A DNA stretch of 64,000 nucleotides from Sphingomonas sp. OK281. GTDB lineage: Bacteria > Pseudomonadota > Alphaproteobacteria > Sphingomonadales > Sphingomonadaceae. A program made the position numbers and the translations under genes. Shown here piece after piece: positions 1 through 9,169 of the stretch; the first letter of the stretch is position 1; every line of letters starts with the position of its first letter. Below the pieces are notes generated by a model that searched no databases, was not told where the DNA came from, and saw only the letters and a program-made list of their open reading frames with translations. The stretch spans positions 1-64,000 of the forward strand of contig NZ_FOVZ01000009.1 of assembly GCF_900115295.1 (NCBI RefSeq). The letters run 5' to 3'.

Positions 1-221
1 ACCCGCTATGATCGATGCCCGACGGTCTTCTTCTCCGCTATCGCGCTCGCCGCCACTGTCATCTTCTGGCTCTGATCAACGAGTCCTGAGCCTAGGCGTC
101 AACCGTCGGTATCTTGGCCAGCGTCAATTGTCGGGAGCTTACCGTTTTGATGATTTACTGGAGACCTCGGTGGGTAAACGGTTTGGGGACACGTTCTGTG
201 CTCTTCTAGCGCAACCAGAAA

Positions 222-3200
222 TCACTCTCGCGTTGTGACTCCTTTCAGGACACGGCCGAGCACCGTCTCGGCATCGGTTGCCGGCACGAAGACGCGGGTC
301 CGGTAGGCAATGATCTCGGTGAAGCAGCCTAGAGATTTCAGCCAAGGCAACTGCGAGGCGGGTGCGTCCACGATCTCCACCCTCCGGTTGCCGTTCACGA
401 TCGATCGCCGGAGCGTCATCGGGAACGGCCGCACGACGTCGACGCTGCGCCCTGAGAGAACGGAACGTGCGATCGCGTCGACCGGCAGATCGTCGGTCTT
501 GGCGATCCCGAGCTTGGTGTAGAGCTGGACGACGTGCTGGTCGAACACGAGACGGCCTAGCCACGAATTGCCATGGGCGTCCGCAATACGGTTCACCGCG
601 AGGTGGTCCGACGGCAGCGCCGACCAGATCGGCAGCAGCAGGCCGGTCGCCAGTCGGATCGTCTCGGTATCGACCTGACCCGCCGCCTCGGTGACCTCCG
701 CGCTCCATTTGGCCTCGAAGGTCTCCCGGTCGACAACGTCCCATGCCGTTTCCAGCAGATCGGCCTCGCGCAGATACTCACGTCGGCAGGGACGCTGCAG
801 TTCGATGCGCGCGATCGGCTGGCCATCGTCGTCCATCCACGACCGTGCCCGGGTCCGGAGCGCGGCGCGCCCCGACCGGGCGTTTACCACGAACGCGACG
901 TCGTCCTGCCATTTTGCGAGGTCGAGGATACGTTCGAGCGAGATGGGATTCTTGCGGCGGGCGATCTCGATCGTGAGAAGGTGCGAGGTCGCGCCCGACA
1001 GTGGATCGGTGCGCAGCAACGTGTCGTCGAGGACCGTCGCGGTATCCGCCGTGATCGTCTCGACGCCGACATCGAGCGTGCCGGCTTCGCGGGCTGCGGC
1101 GACGCGGGTTTCGACCAGCGCCAGGAATTCGTCGAAGATCAGGTTCTGGAGCCCGATCGGCAGCGCAAGCAGACGGTTCAGCCAGCGCTGGATGGGCGGC
1201 AGCTCTTCCTTCAGGACGCCGTCATTGTCGTGCAGCTCGAGGCCGGTGCGCGAGCAGAAGTCGTCCATCGTCGTGCTGGTCAGCTTGCCGCCATCGAGGA
1301 GCGCAAACCATGTCAGGAGTGCATCCTTGGCATACTCGCTTTCGAGATTGTCGGCCGGATCGAACAGGTTTTGCCCGCCGGTCTGCCGCTGGCCGCGCGT
1401 GAGGGCGCCAAGGCTGTCGAGGCGCCGCGCGATCGTCGAGGTGAAGCGCAGCTCGCCCTTGCAGTCGGTGGTTACCGGCCGGAACAGCGGTGTCGTCGCC
1501 TGATGGGTACGGTGCGTGCGACCAAGCCCCTGGATTGCGCGATCGGCACGCCAGCCGGGTTCGAGCAGGAAGTGGGCGCGCTGCTGCTGGTTCTTCGCAT
1601 CGAGGCTGGCATGGTACGAGCGCCCAGTGCCGCCAGCGTCAGAGAACACCAGCACCCGCTTGGTGCCGGCCATGAACGCTGCGGCCTCAACCTGCGAGGA
1701 CCGCCCCGAGCGCGTCTCGATCTTTTGGCGACCGTCCGACGTCGGTACGAGACGCCGCGAGCGCCCCGTCACTTCGGCCACCATGTCGGTGCCGAAATGC
1801 TCGATCAGCGCGTCGAGTGCGGATTTGGTCGGAGGCAGTGCACAGATGTGCTCGAGCATCTGGTCGCGGGCCGCGAGCGCGTCGGGGTTGTGGACCGGGT
1901 TGCCGAGCTCATCGCTCATCGGCGCCGAGCGCGCGGTACCGGTGTCGTCGGTATAGGTCTGCATCTGCCGCGTCGGGAACGCCCGCATCAGATAATCGGC
2001 GATATACTCGGTCGGTGACAAATCTATCGTCGGATCCGCACGCTCGTCGGCCGACATCTGGGCCAGGCGTCGATCGAGGATCGCCTCGGCGGTCGTGACC
2101 AGCTGCAGCACCACCGACTGGTCAGCCTTCAGATGCTGTTCGACCGCGGCGATGACCGTCGGCAGCTTCATCGAAAGCAGGACCTGCCCGAAGAAGCGCT
2201 GCTTGGTTGATTCCAGCCGTGAGCGTGCCGAGGCCTTGGCACCGCTGTTGAGCGTCGTCTTTTCGAACCCGTCGACGACGCCCGTCAGTTCCAGCGCCTC
2301 TTCCATGTTCTGGTGAATGACGCTCCAGGCGTTGGCATAGGTGTCGTAGATCTCGATCTGCGCCGGCGTCAGTGCGTGCCGTAGCACGTCGTACTCGACG
2401 CCGGCGAAGCTCAGCGCGCGCGAGGTATAGAGACCGAGCGCCTTCAGGTCGCGCGCCACCAGTTCCATCGCTGCGATCCCGCCCTTGCGAATTTCGGCAA
2501 TGAACGCCTCGCGGTCTGCGAACGCGGTGTCGGGTCCCCACAGGCCAAGCCGCACCGCGTAGGCGAGGTTGTTTACATCGGATGCGCCGGTTGCCGAGGC
2601 GTAGAGGACCCGGGCGCCGGGCAGGTTGTTCTGCAGCAGCACGCCGCAGATGCCCTGCTGCGATCCTTCCTTCTTGCCCATCGCGCCCTCGCCACCGGCG
2701 ACGCCGCCCATCTCGTGCGCCTCGTCGAAGGCGATCACCCCGTCGAAGTCGGAGCCTGCCCAATCGAGGATCTGCTGCAGGCGGCTACGGTCGGAACGCA
2801 TCGAGCGCAGCGTCGGGTAGGTGACGAAGAGCACGCCCTCTTCCAATTTAATCGGCTGGTCGATCTTCCAGTTGGAGACCGGCTGTACGTCGCCCGACAT
2901 GCCACCGAGCGCTGTCCAGTCGCGACGCGCGTCTTCGAGCAGCGGTTCGTTCTTCGACACCCAGATATGCCGGCGACGACCTTGTAGCCAATTATCGAGT
3001 ATGCACGCCGCGACCTGTCGGCCTTTGCCCGCCCCAGTACCGTCGCCCAGAAAGAAGCCCTTCCGGTAACGGCTGCCCTCGGGATCGATGGTGAGCCCGA
3101 CGCCTTCCTTGGCAGGCTTGAACGACCCGGGGAGCAGCTGACCCCAAGCATGGCCGGCATAGACCACGGTCTCAAGCTGCGATGAGGACAGCATCCGCTC

Positions 3201-4451
3201 CGTCACCGTCCGCTCCGGAAGGTGGGCAATGTGCGTCGGAATGGGTGCGGGTATCGAACCCATCGCCACGGATTCCACCAGCGCGGTCGGGTGGTCGCCG
3301 GCGACGTCGAACACGATCCGGCTTGGCCGGTAGGGCAGATAGCAACCAACCTGGTCGGCCAGAGGTGCGGCCGCAGCTAGCGTTCTGTAGCTGACCGGCA
3401 GTACGTTGTTGCGCACCGGTGCATGATAGGTGCGAGCAACCGTAGCCTTGGCTTGCCGCGCCGCGCCGAACAGGCTGGGTTTGGGCACCGGTAGTGCCGT
3501 TATCGGGGTATCAGCCACCAGCGAGGCCCGCGGCGGGATGGTCACGGCGTCGAGGAAACCCGCGACCGAGCTGCGCTGGATAACAGTGTGCGAGGTGCCG
3601 CCTGCCACCTTGTCGATGACGTAAAGTCGCACCGCGATATCGGTGCCGTGCTTGCGGTAGCAATGCTCAAGCCGCAGCGAGGTGCGAACCGTGCAGCCGG
3701 TCAGCACCGCCTCATAGGCCGCTTTCAGCCGTGCGCTTGGCGCGAACCAGTCGGGCATGATCGCTACCACCCGACCGCCCTTTGCGACCCGGCGGATCGC
3801 TGCCTGGAGATGGCGAAGCGCAGCAAGATCGTCCGCGCCGCGACCGACGGTGCGCGAGAAGGGTGGATTCATCACCACTACGGTGGGCTTTGGCAGCCGC
3901 GCGTGCAGACTGACCAGCGCCGCGCCGTCGTGACCAGTGACGATCGCATCCGGGAAAATGCCGGCGAGGCGTTCGCGGCGTTTCGTGTCGATTTCGTTCA
4001 GCTGCAGGCTGGCGCACGCCGGTGCCTGGACGATCAGCAAGCCGTTGCCGGCGCTGGGTTCGAGGACGATGTCGTGCGGACCGATCGCGGCCATCAACAC
4101 AGCGATCGCCGCAATATCGACCGGCGTCGAGAATTGCTGGAGGTCGATCTGTTCCTCGCTGCGCACCGTCTGGGTCGGCAGCATTGCCATGACCGCCGAC
4201 GCCTGTGCCACGTCAGCCATGCCGTTGAGCTGGTAAGGCCGCGACGCGAGATGGAGCGCAATGCCATGTTCGAGCATCTCGAAGCTGTCGCGCTGCGTCC
4301 AATGACCGTCGGCGTCCGAGCCGCTAAAGGCCGCTGTCATCGCCTGATTGAGATCGCGGCGGGCGATCGGCGTGCCCGATGCCAGCAACCCGGCAATGCG
4401 TGCCGCTGCACTGTGATCGCTGACGGGCGGAAGATCGAGCAAATCGAACAT
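222..4451 (-). CDS. Strawberry-notch family methylase/helicase
   Basis: Very large protein (1409 aa) joining an N6-adenine methyltransferase-like domain to a strawberry-notch type SF2 NTPase. The methylase half shows motif I EPSAGNG at about residues 131-137 and the catalytic motif NPPF at 195-198. The helicase half shows Walker A GDGTGAGKG at 469-477, DEAH at 576-579 and a motif VI-like GLGRTHRTHQ near the C-terminal third. Such fusions are common on large proteobacterial plasmids and are annotated as methylase or strawberry notch protein; their substrate is not established to my knowledge. I chose ATG 4451, preceded by GAGGGA, because the 62 upstream in-frame codons are low-complexity and overlap the primase gene. 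It is last in a leftward group behind the primase-like gene. An anti-restriction or DNA-modification role in transfer is inference. Confidence 0.88.
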   Translation of the reverse strand: MFDLLDLPPVSDHSAAARIAGLLASGTPIARRDLNQAMTAAFSGSDADGHWTQRDSFEMLEHGIALHLASRPYQLNGMADVAQASAVMAMLPTQTVRSEEQIDLQQFSTPVDIAAIAVLMAAIGPHDIVLEPSAGNGLLIVQAPACASLQLNEIDTKRRERLAGIFPDAIVTGHDGAALVSLHARLPKPTVVVMNPPFSRTVGRGADDLAALRHLQAAIRRVAKGGRVVAIMPDWFAPSARLKAAYEAVLTGCTVRTSLRLEHCYRKHGTDIAVRLYVIDKVAGGTSHTVIQRSSVAGFLDAVTIPPRASLVADTPITALPVPKPSLFGAARQAKATVARTYHAPVRNNVLPVSYRTLAAAAPLADQVGCYLPYRPSRIVFDVAGDHPTALVESVAMGSIPAPIPTHIAHLPERTVTERMLSSSQLETVVYAGHAWGQLLPGSFKPAKEGVGLTIDPEGSRYRKGFFLGDGTGAGKGRQVAACILDNWLQGRRRHIWVSKNEPLLEDARRDWTALGGMSGDVQPVSNWKIDQPIKLEEGVLFVTYPTLRSMRSDRSRLQQILDWAGSDFDGVIAFDEAHEMGGVAGGEGAMGKKEGSQQGICGVLLQNNLPGARVLYASATGASDVNNLAYAVRLGLWGPDTAFADREAFIAEIRKGGIAAMELVARDLKALGLYTSRALSFAGVEYDVLRHALTPAQIEIYDTYANAWSVIHQNMEEALELTGVVDGFEKTTLNSGAKASARSRLESTKQRFFGQVLLSMKLPTVIAAVEQHLKADQSVVLQLVTTAEAILDRRLAQMSADERADPTIDLSPTEYIADYLMRAFPTRQMQTYTDDTGTARSAPMSDELGNPVHNPDALAARDQMLEHICALPPTKSALDALIEHFGTDMVAEVTGRSRRLVPTSDGRQKIETRSGRSSQVEAAAFMAGTKRVLVFSDAGGTGRSYHASLDAKNQQQRAHFLLEPGWRADRAIQGLGRTHRTHQATTPLFRPVTTDCKGELRFTSTIARRLDSLGALTRGQRQTGGQNLFDPADNLESEYAKDALLTWFALLDGGKLTSTTMDDFCSRTGLELHDNDGVLKEELPPIQRWLNRLLALPIGLQNLIFDEFLALVETRVAAAREAGTLDVGVETITADTATVLDDTLLRTDPLSGATSHLLTIEIARRKNPISLERILDLAKWQDDVAFVVNARSGRAALRTRARSWMDDDGQPIARIELQRPCRREYLREADLLETAWDVVDRETFEAKWSAEVTEAAGQVDTETIRLATGLLLPIWSALPSDHLAVNRIADAHGNSWLGRLVFDQHVVQLYTKLGIAKTDDLPVDAIARSVLSGRSVDVVRPFPMTLRRSIVNGNRRVEIVDAPASQLPWLKSLGCFTEIIAYRTRVFVPATDAETVLGRVLKGVTTRE

Positions 4452-4488
4452 GGCAGGTTCCCTCAGGTTGCACTGCCAATCCGACAGC

Positions 4489-5343
4489 TCACCGCCTCCC
4501 TCCCTCTCCCCTCTTTGCCGCCTTGAGCGCTTCGGCCCAGTCCTTGTAGCCCACCGGGTAATCGACCTGGATGACACGACTATCGGATGCGAAGCGGGCA
4601 ATGCTTCGCGCGACCGCACGGCGTCCGGCGAGATCATTATCGCCCGCGAGGATCAGCTTTGTAACGCTGTCAGGGATCGTCACTAGATCGAGCCGGCGCG
4701 ATCCGAGCGTCGCCCAGCAAGGTAGTCCGCGGATCCGGGACCAAGCCCGCGCCGTCTCGAATCCTTCGGCCAGGCCAATGGTCGCACTAAGGCCACCGCC
4801 CCGCCATGCCCCGGTACCAAGCGTGCCGAGCGTTGCCTTCTGAGAATAGCCTCCATCGGGCTTCAGGAAGATGCGCTGAAAGGCGACCAGGCGCTGCGCT
4901 TCACGGACGCCGATCAGCAGTGCCGGCTTGAAGACAGTCATGGGTTTGGGACCTAGCGGACAGCGCGGATGGAAGCGGACGTCGGTTGGCACCGGCAACA
5001 GTCCCCTCGAGGCGAGGTAGCGCTCGGCCAGGTTACCGGAGACACTTACCGCCTCGCTCCACAGCCGGTCGATGTTGGCCGTACCCTTTGCCTGGGCCGG
5101 AACGGGCGGTTCATAGCGGCGCCCGATTGGTATCCGGACCAGCTCACGCAGGATGTCGCCGGCGTCGCACCCGGCAAAGCAGGTCACCAGCATGCCGCGG
5201 TCACCCTGCCTGATCGAGAGGCTTGGCGTACCGTCGGTATGCGCGGGGCACCGACACATCGCACTGTTCCCGTGCCAAGTGCCGCCAAGCGCGCCGACCA
5301 GATCGACGAGGTGCTGGGATGGTCGATTGGCGATGATAGCCAT
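4489..5343 (-). CDS. CHC2 zinc-finger / Toprim primase-like protein
   Basis: 284 aa. The N-terminus carries a DnaG-like CHC2 zinc-binding pattern: C32, H35, C55 and C59. The C-terminal half carries Toprim motifs, with the conserved Glu in LAEGFETA and the metal-binding AGDNDLAG. This is the plasmid Toprim protein family often annotated as DUF7146 or DNA primase. It lacks a recognisable helicase domain, so it may prime plasmid replication or the transferred strand; that role is inferred from family and context. It lies 12 bp downstream of the 74-aa gene and 37 bp upstream of the chosen start of the methylase/helicase gene, all leftward, so the three probably form one operon. Confidence 0.85.
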   Translation of the reverse strand: MAIIANRPSQHLVDLVGALGGTWHGNSAMCRCPAHTDGTPSLSIRQGDRGMLVTCFAGCDAGDILRELVRIPIGRRYEPPVPAQAKGTANIDRLWSEAVSVSGNLAERYLASRGLLPVPTDVRFHPRCPLGPKPMTVFKPALLIGVREAQRLVAFQRIFLKPDGGYSQKATLGTLGTGAWRGGGLSATIGLAEGFETARAWSRIRGLPCWATLGSRRLDLVTIPDSVTKLILAGDNDLAGRRAVARSIARFASDSRVIQVDYPVGYKDWAEALKAAKRGEGGRR

Positions 5344-5355
5344 ATCCGATACCCT

Positions 5356-5580
5356 TTAGCGCGCACCGGCAGGGACGCCGGCGATCGCGTAGAAGGTCTT
5401 GTCGCGATTGAAGTAGCTGGCGATCTCCTCGACAGCCGCTTCCGGGTCGGATGGCAGGTCGCGCCCCGTTTTCTTCGTCACATAGGCGGCCAAAGCATTT
5501 TTGGCGGATATCTCGCTCGGATGGAAATCCAGGACGTCCTTGGCGCCGTGGTCCCTTACGAAAAGGACGTACTTGGTCAT
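5356..5580 (-). CDS. Small hypothetical protein (74 aa)
   Basis: Soluble 74-aa protein with alternating charged and hydrophobic residues and no motif I recognise. The start ATG at 5580 has GAGG about 8 bases upstream. It heads the leftward group with the Toprim protein (12-bp gap) and the strawberry-notch protein, so it probably shares their promoter, which should lie in 5581-5760. Codon pattern and spacing support a real gene; function unknown. Confidence 0.65.
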   Translation of the reverse strand: MTKYVLFVRDHGAKDVLDFHPSEISAKNALAAYVTKKTGRDLPSDPEAAVEEIASYFNRDKTFYAIAGVPAGAR

Positions 5581-5814
5581 GGCTACAGGCCTCGTGCTGA
5601 AGGCTGCCTTTTACCGGCCGCCCTGGGATGGAAGGGTTAAGGCCGCTTTCCGCGACCCATTTCTTACCCTCCCTCTCAACTCCATTTTTTTGACGGACCA
5701 AGTGGCGCACCGTCTCATTTACCAGCTGCAAAAATCTCGCCGCTAAGCTTCTCGTGGAACTAGAATAATTCTGCGCCGGTTTGTCGACCGCGCCCTTCTT
5801 CATTCGAGGTGTCG

Positions 5815-5946
5815 ATGAACCAGTTTTCTGAAGGCGAGATTACCAACTGGATCGCCATTTATCTGGCAGCGGCTATGTGCTGCGCAATCGCTATGGCCAT
5901 GTCGGTGTTCGTAACGGCCCATGGTTTGTACCGGGACAAGGCCTGA
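5815..5946 (+). CDS. Small single-pass membrane peptide (43 aa)
   Basis: Short open frame missed by length cut-offs. It starts at ATG 5815 with GAGG eight bases upstream and encodes an acidic N-terminus followed by one long hydrophobic stretch (residues about 12-36) and a short basic tail. It sits alone on the plus strand between two leftward genes. The Shine-Dalgarno spacing and clean TM profile argue for expression; I do not recognise a family. It could be a small membrane effector or a toxin-like peptide, but nothing in the sequence proves either. Confidence 0.4.
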   Translation: MNQFSEGEITNWIAIYLAAAMCCAIAMAMSVFVTAHGLYRDKA

Positions 5947-6088
5947 GGAGATGTTCGAAGTGTTCGTGGCGCCGTGATTTTTCTGCCAAAAGCATGGTGG
6001 CGCTGGCAATAGCTTTATCTACTATCGGCACCGGTGACGCTTGGAATATTTATCTATTTCGCTGCGACAACGACTTGGAGCTGATCGC

Positions 6089-7381
6089 TCAAATATCCAG
6101 GGCTCGAAGTAATTTGGTCGATGCGGAACTCTGATCCATTTCGGACCTATCGAGCGTCACGAGATCACCCAGGACCGCCATGCGAGGGTGCGTCACTGCC
6201 TTAGCAGCTTCGTACTCGTCGCTGTCAAAACCCATTGCCTCCACCACCACCGTCCGCAATTCCCCCGTCATGCGCGACCTCGCCTCCAGGATGAAATCCG
6301 GCCGGCAGGGGCCGTTTGGTGTCATTGAATCGAAGAGCGGCTTGCTGATGGCCATGTCGACACCCCGGGCGTGCAACACGCGCTGGGTATCGAGGATCGC
6401 CAGTAGCGCTTTCCGCTCGAAGTCGGATTCCACAGGTACGAACATACGCCCATTGTAGATCGGCTGCGCATAGGCTCGCAGTGGCGCATACCCGCGCGCC
6501 TCGGGATATTCGCCGGCGACGACAAGGACGATGTACGGTCCGCTGATGTGGTTACCTCGGATCGAGGGCGACTGGACGCGCGTCGCGATGGTGACGGGTT
6601 CACAGTCGGGCACATGGATCTCATTGCCTTTGATCGCCTTGGCATAGAGCGCCACGAAGCCTTGCGGAGCATGCGTCTTGGGCCATCTCGGCGCCAGTGC
6701 GCGTAGCGTGCCATAGACCGTGTTCGTCTCGAGGGGGCGCGCGTGGGTCCAAAAGGCCCGCGCCAGCTCGACACCGGGCGCGATCTCGATCTTGCCGGCC
6801 GCACGGCCTAGCGCTGCGAACTCCTCCCTGATCGACCATTCATAGCCCATACCCAACGGGGCAATCGTATTGCAGCCGGCGCTGTCGAGCAGGCGCCAAA
6901 GGAGCCGCGCCAGCCGCGGGGTCGAGGCGCTGCGAGTCCGATCGTCGAGACTGTCGTCCTCAGGCCGCTGTGCGAGTTTCTCCGGCGCCGGTCGCAGAAC
7001 CTCGAAAAAGCCTGAAGGTGGATCGGTCGGGGTGTTGTGGGACCTGACTTCCGTGATGCGATTGGTGGCCTGGTCGCGGAAGAAGGGGCAATCGGTGCGG
7101 TGCTCCGGCCGCTTGGTGCTGGTCAACCGGCGCAAATAGTAGGTTTCGGCCTCGGAGAGGTAAGCCGGCGTCAGTATGGGCGGGGCCATTCCCGGTCCCC
7201 GACAGCCGCAGGCGATCCAGCGGTGTCCAATCCGGGCATTCTGAACGAGCGTGACGCCGGCCTGTTCGTCGTGGAACGAGCCTTCGCCGACATACCAGCG
7301 TACCAGCGCCTCATGGAGCGGTGCCGGTAGTGGGATCCGATCCCGGCTGTTTCCATCGGTATCGCGGTGAATCAACCACAT
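6089..7381 (-). CDS. DUF1173 family protein
   Basis: 430 aa, the usual size for DUF1173, a family found almost only on proteobacterial plasmids and integrative elements. Visible cysteines include the ACGCRG motif near residue 60 and DCPFFRDQ near residue 98, a spacing compatible with metal binding in the N-terminal third. The C-terminal part contains VVVEAMGFDSDEYEAAK, which resembles the active-site strand of PD-(D/E)xK-like folds but is not a proven nuclease motif. It stands alone on the minus strand, converging with nothing and divergent from the transglycosylase at 7496. Function unknown; transfer-related by association. Confidence 0.8.
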   Translation of the reverse strand: MWLIHRDTDGNSRDRIPLPAPLHEALVRWYVGEGSFHDEQAGVTLVQNARIGHRWIACGCRGPGMAPPILTPAYLSEAETYYLRRLTSTKRPEHRTDCPFFRDQATNRITEVRSHNTPTDPPSGFFEVLRPAPEKLAQRPEDDSLDDRTRSASTPRLARLLWRLLDSAGCNTIAPLGMGYEWSIREEFAALGRAAGKIEIAPGVELARAFWTHARPLETNTVYGTLRALAPRWPKTHAPQGFVALYAKAIKGNEIHVPDCEPVTIATRVQSPSIRGNHISGPYIVLVVAGEYPEARGYAPLRAYAQPIYNGRMFVPVESDFERKALLAILDTQRVLHARGVDMAISKPLFDSMTPNGPCRPDFILEARSRMTGELRTVVVEAMGFDSDEYEAAKAVTHPRMAVLGDLVTLDRSEMDQSSASTKLLRALDI

Positions 7382-7495
7382 GTTCGGGTGACCTTTAGGC
7401 GCTGATCTTGGTCAGTTTCGTTAGGCCTGATGCTCTTGACAAGCATAAACCTCTTGATCTCAACTCTTGGATATCACGTCGTCTGGGGGTTTTCC

Positions 7496-8389
7496 GTGCG
7501 TTATCCACTCGCTGTTGCTGGCCTATGCGTCGGTCTGGTCGTTGGTTCGCAAGCCGTTGCTTCGCCAAAGGGATCGGCGTTCCGCAGGGTGCAGCTGATC
7601 TCGATGACCGGGAGCCTGCCGATCTCCGACCCTGGTTCTTCGCCCGACGTCTCAGCATCGGCCGTAGCGGACGGGGCAACGACACTGCCTGACGGTTTCC
7701 AGGCCCATGATCTCAGTCGACGTTACGTGCAGTTCAGGATGCAGCAGGAGATGGCTGGAGCCGCAGAGATCTCGCCCGGCGTTCCCGTCGTGCGGCGTGA
7801 GCCCCCGGGCGTCGCAGCGTTTTCTTCGATCCAGGTTCCAAACTGGCTCCGTGGCGGGATCGTCATTCAGCCGGTGCCGTTCAGGCCGGGCTGCACACCG
7901 CTAACCTATCGTCCGTCGGGTTTTCTAGCGCGCCGCGCAGAGGCACGCCGCGCAATTTATTATGGCATGATGAGCGCGGTCGCATGTGAGCATGACATTC
8001 CGACAGGGTTGTTCGATGCGATGATTATCCGCGAGAGCGGGTACAACCCAATCGCAACCTCGACCGCTAACGCCTACGGCCTTACCCAGCTGATGTCAGA
8101 GACAGCGATTGGCCTTGGCGTCGATCGATATGATCCGCTTCAGAACATGCGTGGCGGTGCCCGTTATCTTCGTCAGCAGCTCGATCGATTTGGGCAAGTC
8201 AACCTTGCTCTTGCCGCGTACAATGCAGGGCCAAGTCGCATCCGGGGGCGGCTGGTTCCTCGTATCTCCGAAACACAGACCTATGTGACGGACATCATCA
8301 CAAACTGGTCTCGACTGACCACGACACCGGAATCGCCGGCGCTCCTTCCGAAACCCGGGTTTCGTTACGTAGCCTATACTCGGTATTGA
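7496..8389 (+). CDS. Lytic transglycosylase (SLT/VirB1-like)
   Basis: 297 aa peptidoglycan-cleaving enzyme of the goose-type lysozyme fold. The SLT signature is clear: catalytic Glu about residue 180 in MIIRESGYNP, then AYGLTQLM, GGARYLRQQL and LALAAYNAGP. It would open the cell wall for the type IV secretion channel encoded at the right of the window. I chose GTG 7496 because it follows a GGGGG stretch and yields a typical Sec signal (hydrophobic residues about 4-22, ending in SQAVASP); the longer frame from 7430 has no better ribosome site. The domain sits in the C-terminal half; the N-terminal 130 residues are low-complexity linker. Confidence 0.85.
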   Translation: MRYPLAVAGLCVGLVVGSQAVASPKGSAFRRVQLISMTGSLPISDPGSSPDVSASAVADGATTLPDGFQAHDLSRRYVQFRMQQEMAGAAEISPGVPVVRREPPGVAAFSSIQVPNWLRGGIVIQPVPFRPGCTPLTYRPSGFLARRAEARRAIYYGMMSAVACEHDIPTGLFDAMIIRESGYNPIATSTANAYGLTQLMSETAIGLGVDRYDPLQNMRGGARYLRQQLDRFGQVNLALAAYNAGPSRIRGRLVPRISETQTYVTDIITNWSRLTTTPESPALLPKPGFRYVAYTRY

Positions 8390-8718
8390 TCACAGTCTTT
8401 CGGCCGCCTGAACAAAATTGAAAAGTTGCAAGAACGTGAATAGATATCGGATGTCGGCGCCTGACTTGGTCTATTTGACAGTGTCCGATCAGAATTCTTC
8501 GGCGTTACTGAGAGCGCGCTAGCCAGATTTACTTATGAACGCCGATGTTATTCTGTGGGGATCGTAGCTGGTAAAGTCTATACTGGTGGATCATTGCCGC
8601 CTACATTATTGCCTAACCGACAGCCTTTGGCGGTAGCACGAGGCGCCTTCAGTGCCATACCTGCGCCAGGGTTATCATCGCTGACGCCCCCTTTCTGCAG
8701 AGCAATCGCTTCGCATCT

Positions 8719-8766
8719 TGCATGCACCCAGCAACCAACATGCAACATGCATGCACGATGCATGCA
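8719..8766. repeat. Cluster of three TGCATGCA palindromes
   Basis: TGCATGCA occurs at 8719-8726, 8748-8755 and 8759-8766, with related ATGCA pieces between. The octamer is self-complementary. Three copies within 48 bases in an otherwise gene-free region near the replication genes suggest a protein-binding or structural site. No known protein is assigned. Confidence 0.45.
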
Positions 8767-9071
8767 AGGACGTCGTGGTGTCTTGAGCGATTGTGCCCAG
8801 TGATCATGCTTTGTAGTGATCTGCGCAAAGAAGGACCGGTTGCCTACGCTCTGCGTACTGACCATAAAAAGTATAATCCGCCAAGCAACGCGATAAGTTC
8901 CCTAAAACCGAATGGTCCGCGAATATAACGGGACGAGGGCTGGCAACGGATAAAGGCAATGCGCAACAGCAATGTAAAACACACACACCACACTTGCACG
9001 ATTGGCCAACTTGATTATGGTCTACAAGTCTTACTAGGTATGATTCATTCAAATATCTGGGCTTTATAGTA

Positions 9072-9099
9072 AAATATCTAGATATAGCCGTAGATATTT
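9072..9099. repeat. AT-rich inverted repeat downstream of repA
   Basis: Arms AAATATCTA (9072-9080) and TAGATATTT (9091-9099) are perfect complements around a 10-base spacer. It lies about 70 bases past the repA stop codon in an AT-rich stretch. It may be a binding site or a weak terminator; there is no clean T-run. Confidence 0.4.
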
Positions 9100-9169
9100 A
9101 GTAAATCCTCAGGACAACCACAGATGCGTTCTAATTCGGGGCACTCACTAGTATCTAAAAACCCGTTAC

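Larger units (their letters stand above)
8390..9169. other. Intergenic region, no convincing gene
   Basis: About 780 bases between the transglycosylase and the end of repA. Frames here are short, in wrong codon usage and without ribosome sites. The stretch holds a cluster of TGCATGCA palindromes (8719-8766) and, nearer repA, an AT-rich segment with a perfect inverted repeat (9072-9099); both are listed separately. It could carry a partition site or a replication-control element. Confidence 0.5.

Noticed and set aside
1-221. Possible gene at the left window edge
   Set aside because: The only frame overlaps the end of the strawberry-notch gene and has no recognisable content.
573-2018. Long plus-strand frame (481 codons) opposite the strawberry-notch gene
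   Set aside because: Lies fully antisense to a gene with intact catalytic motifs; sequence is Arg-rich shadow translation typical of GC-rich DNA.
8555-9052. Short frames in the gap between transglycosylase and repA
   Set aside because: Poor codon pattern, no ribosome site, and overlapping frames on both strands.
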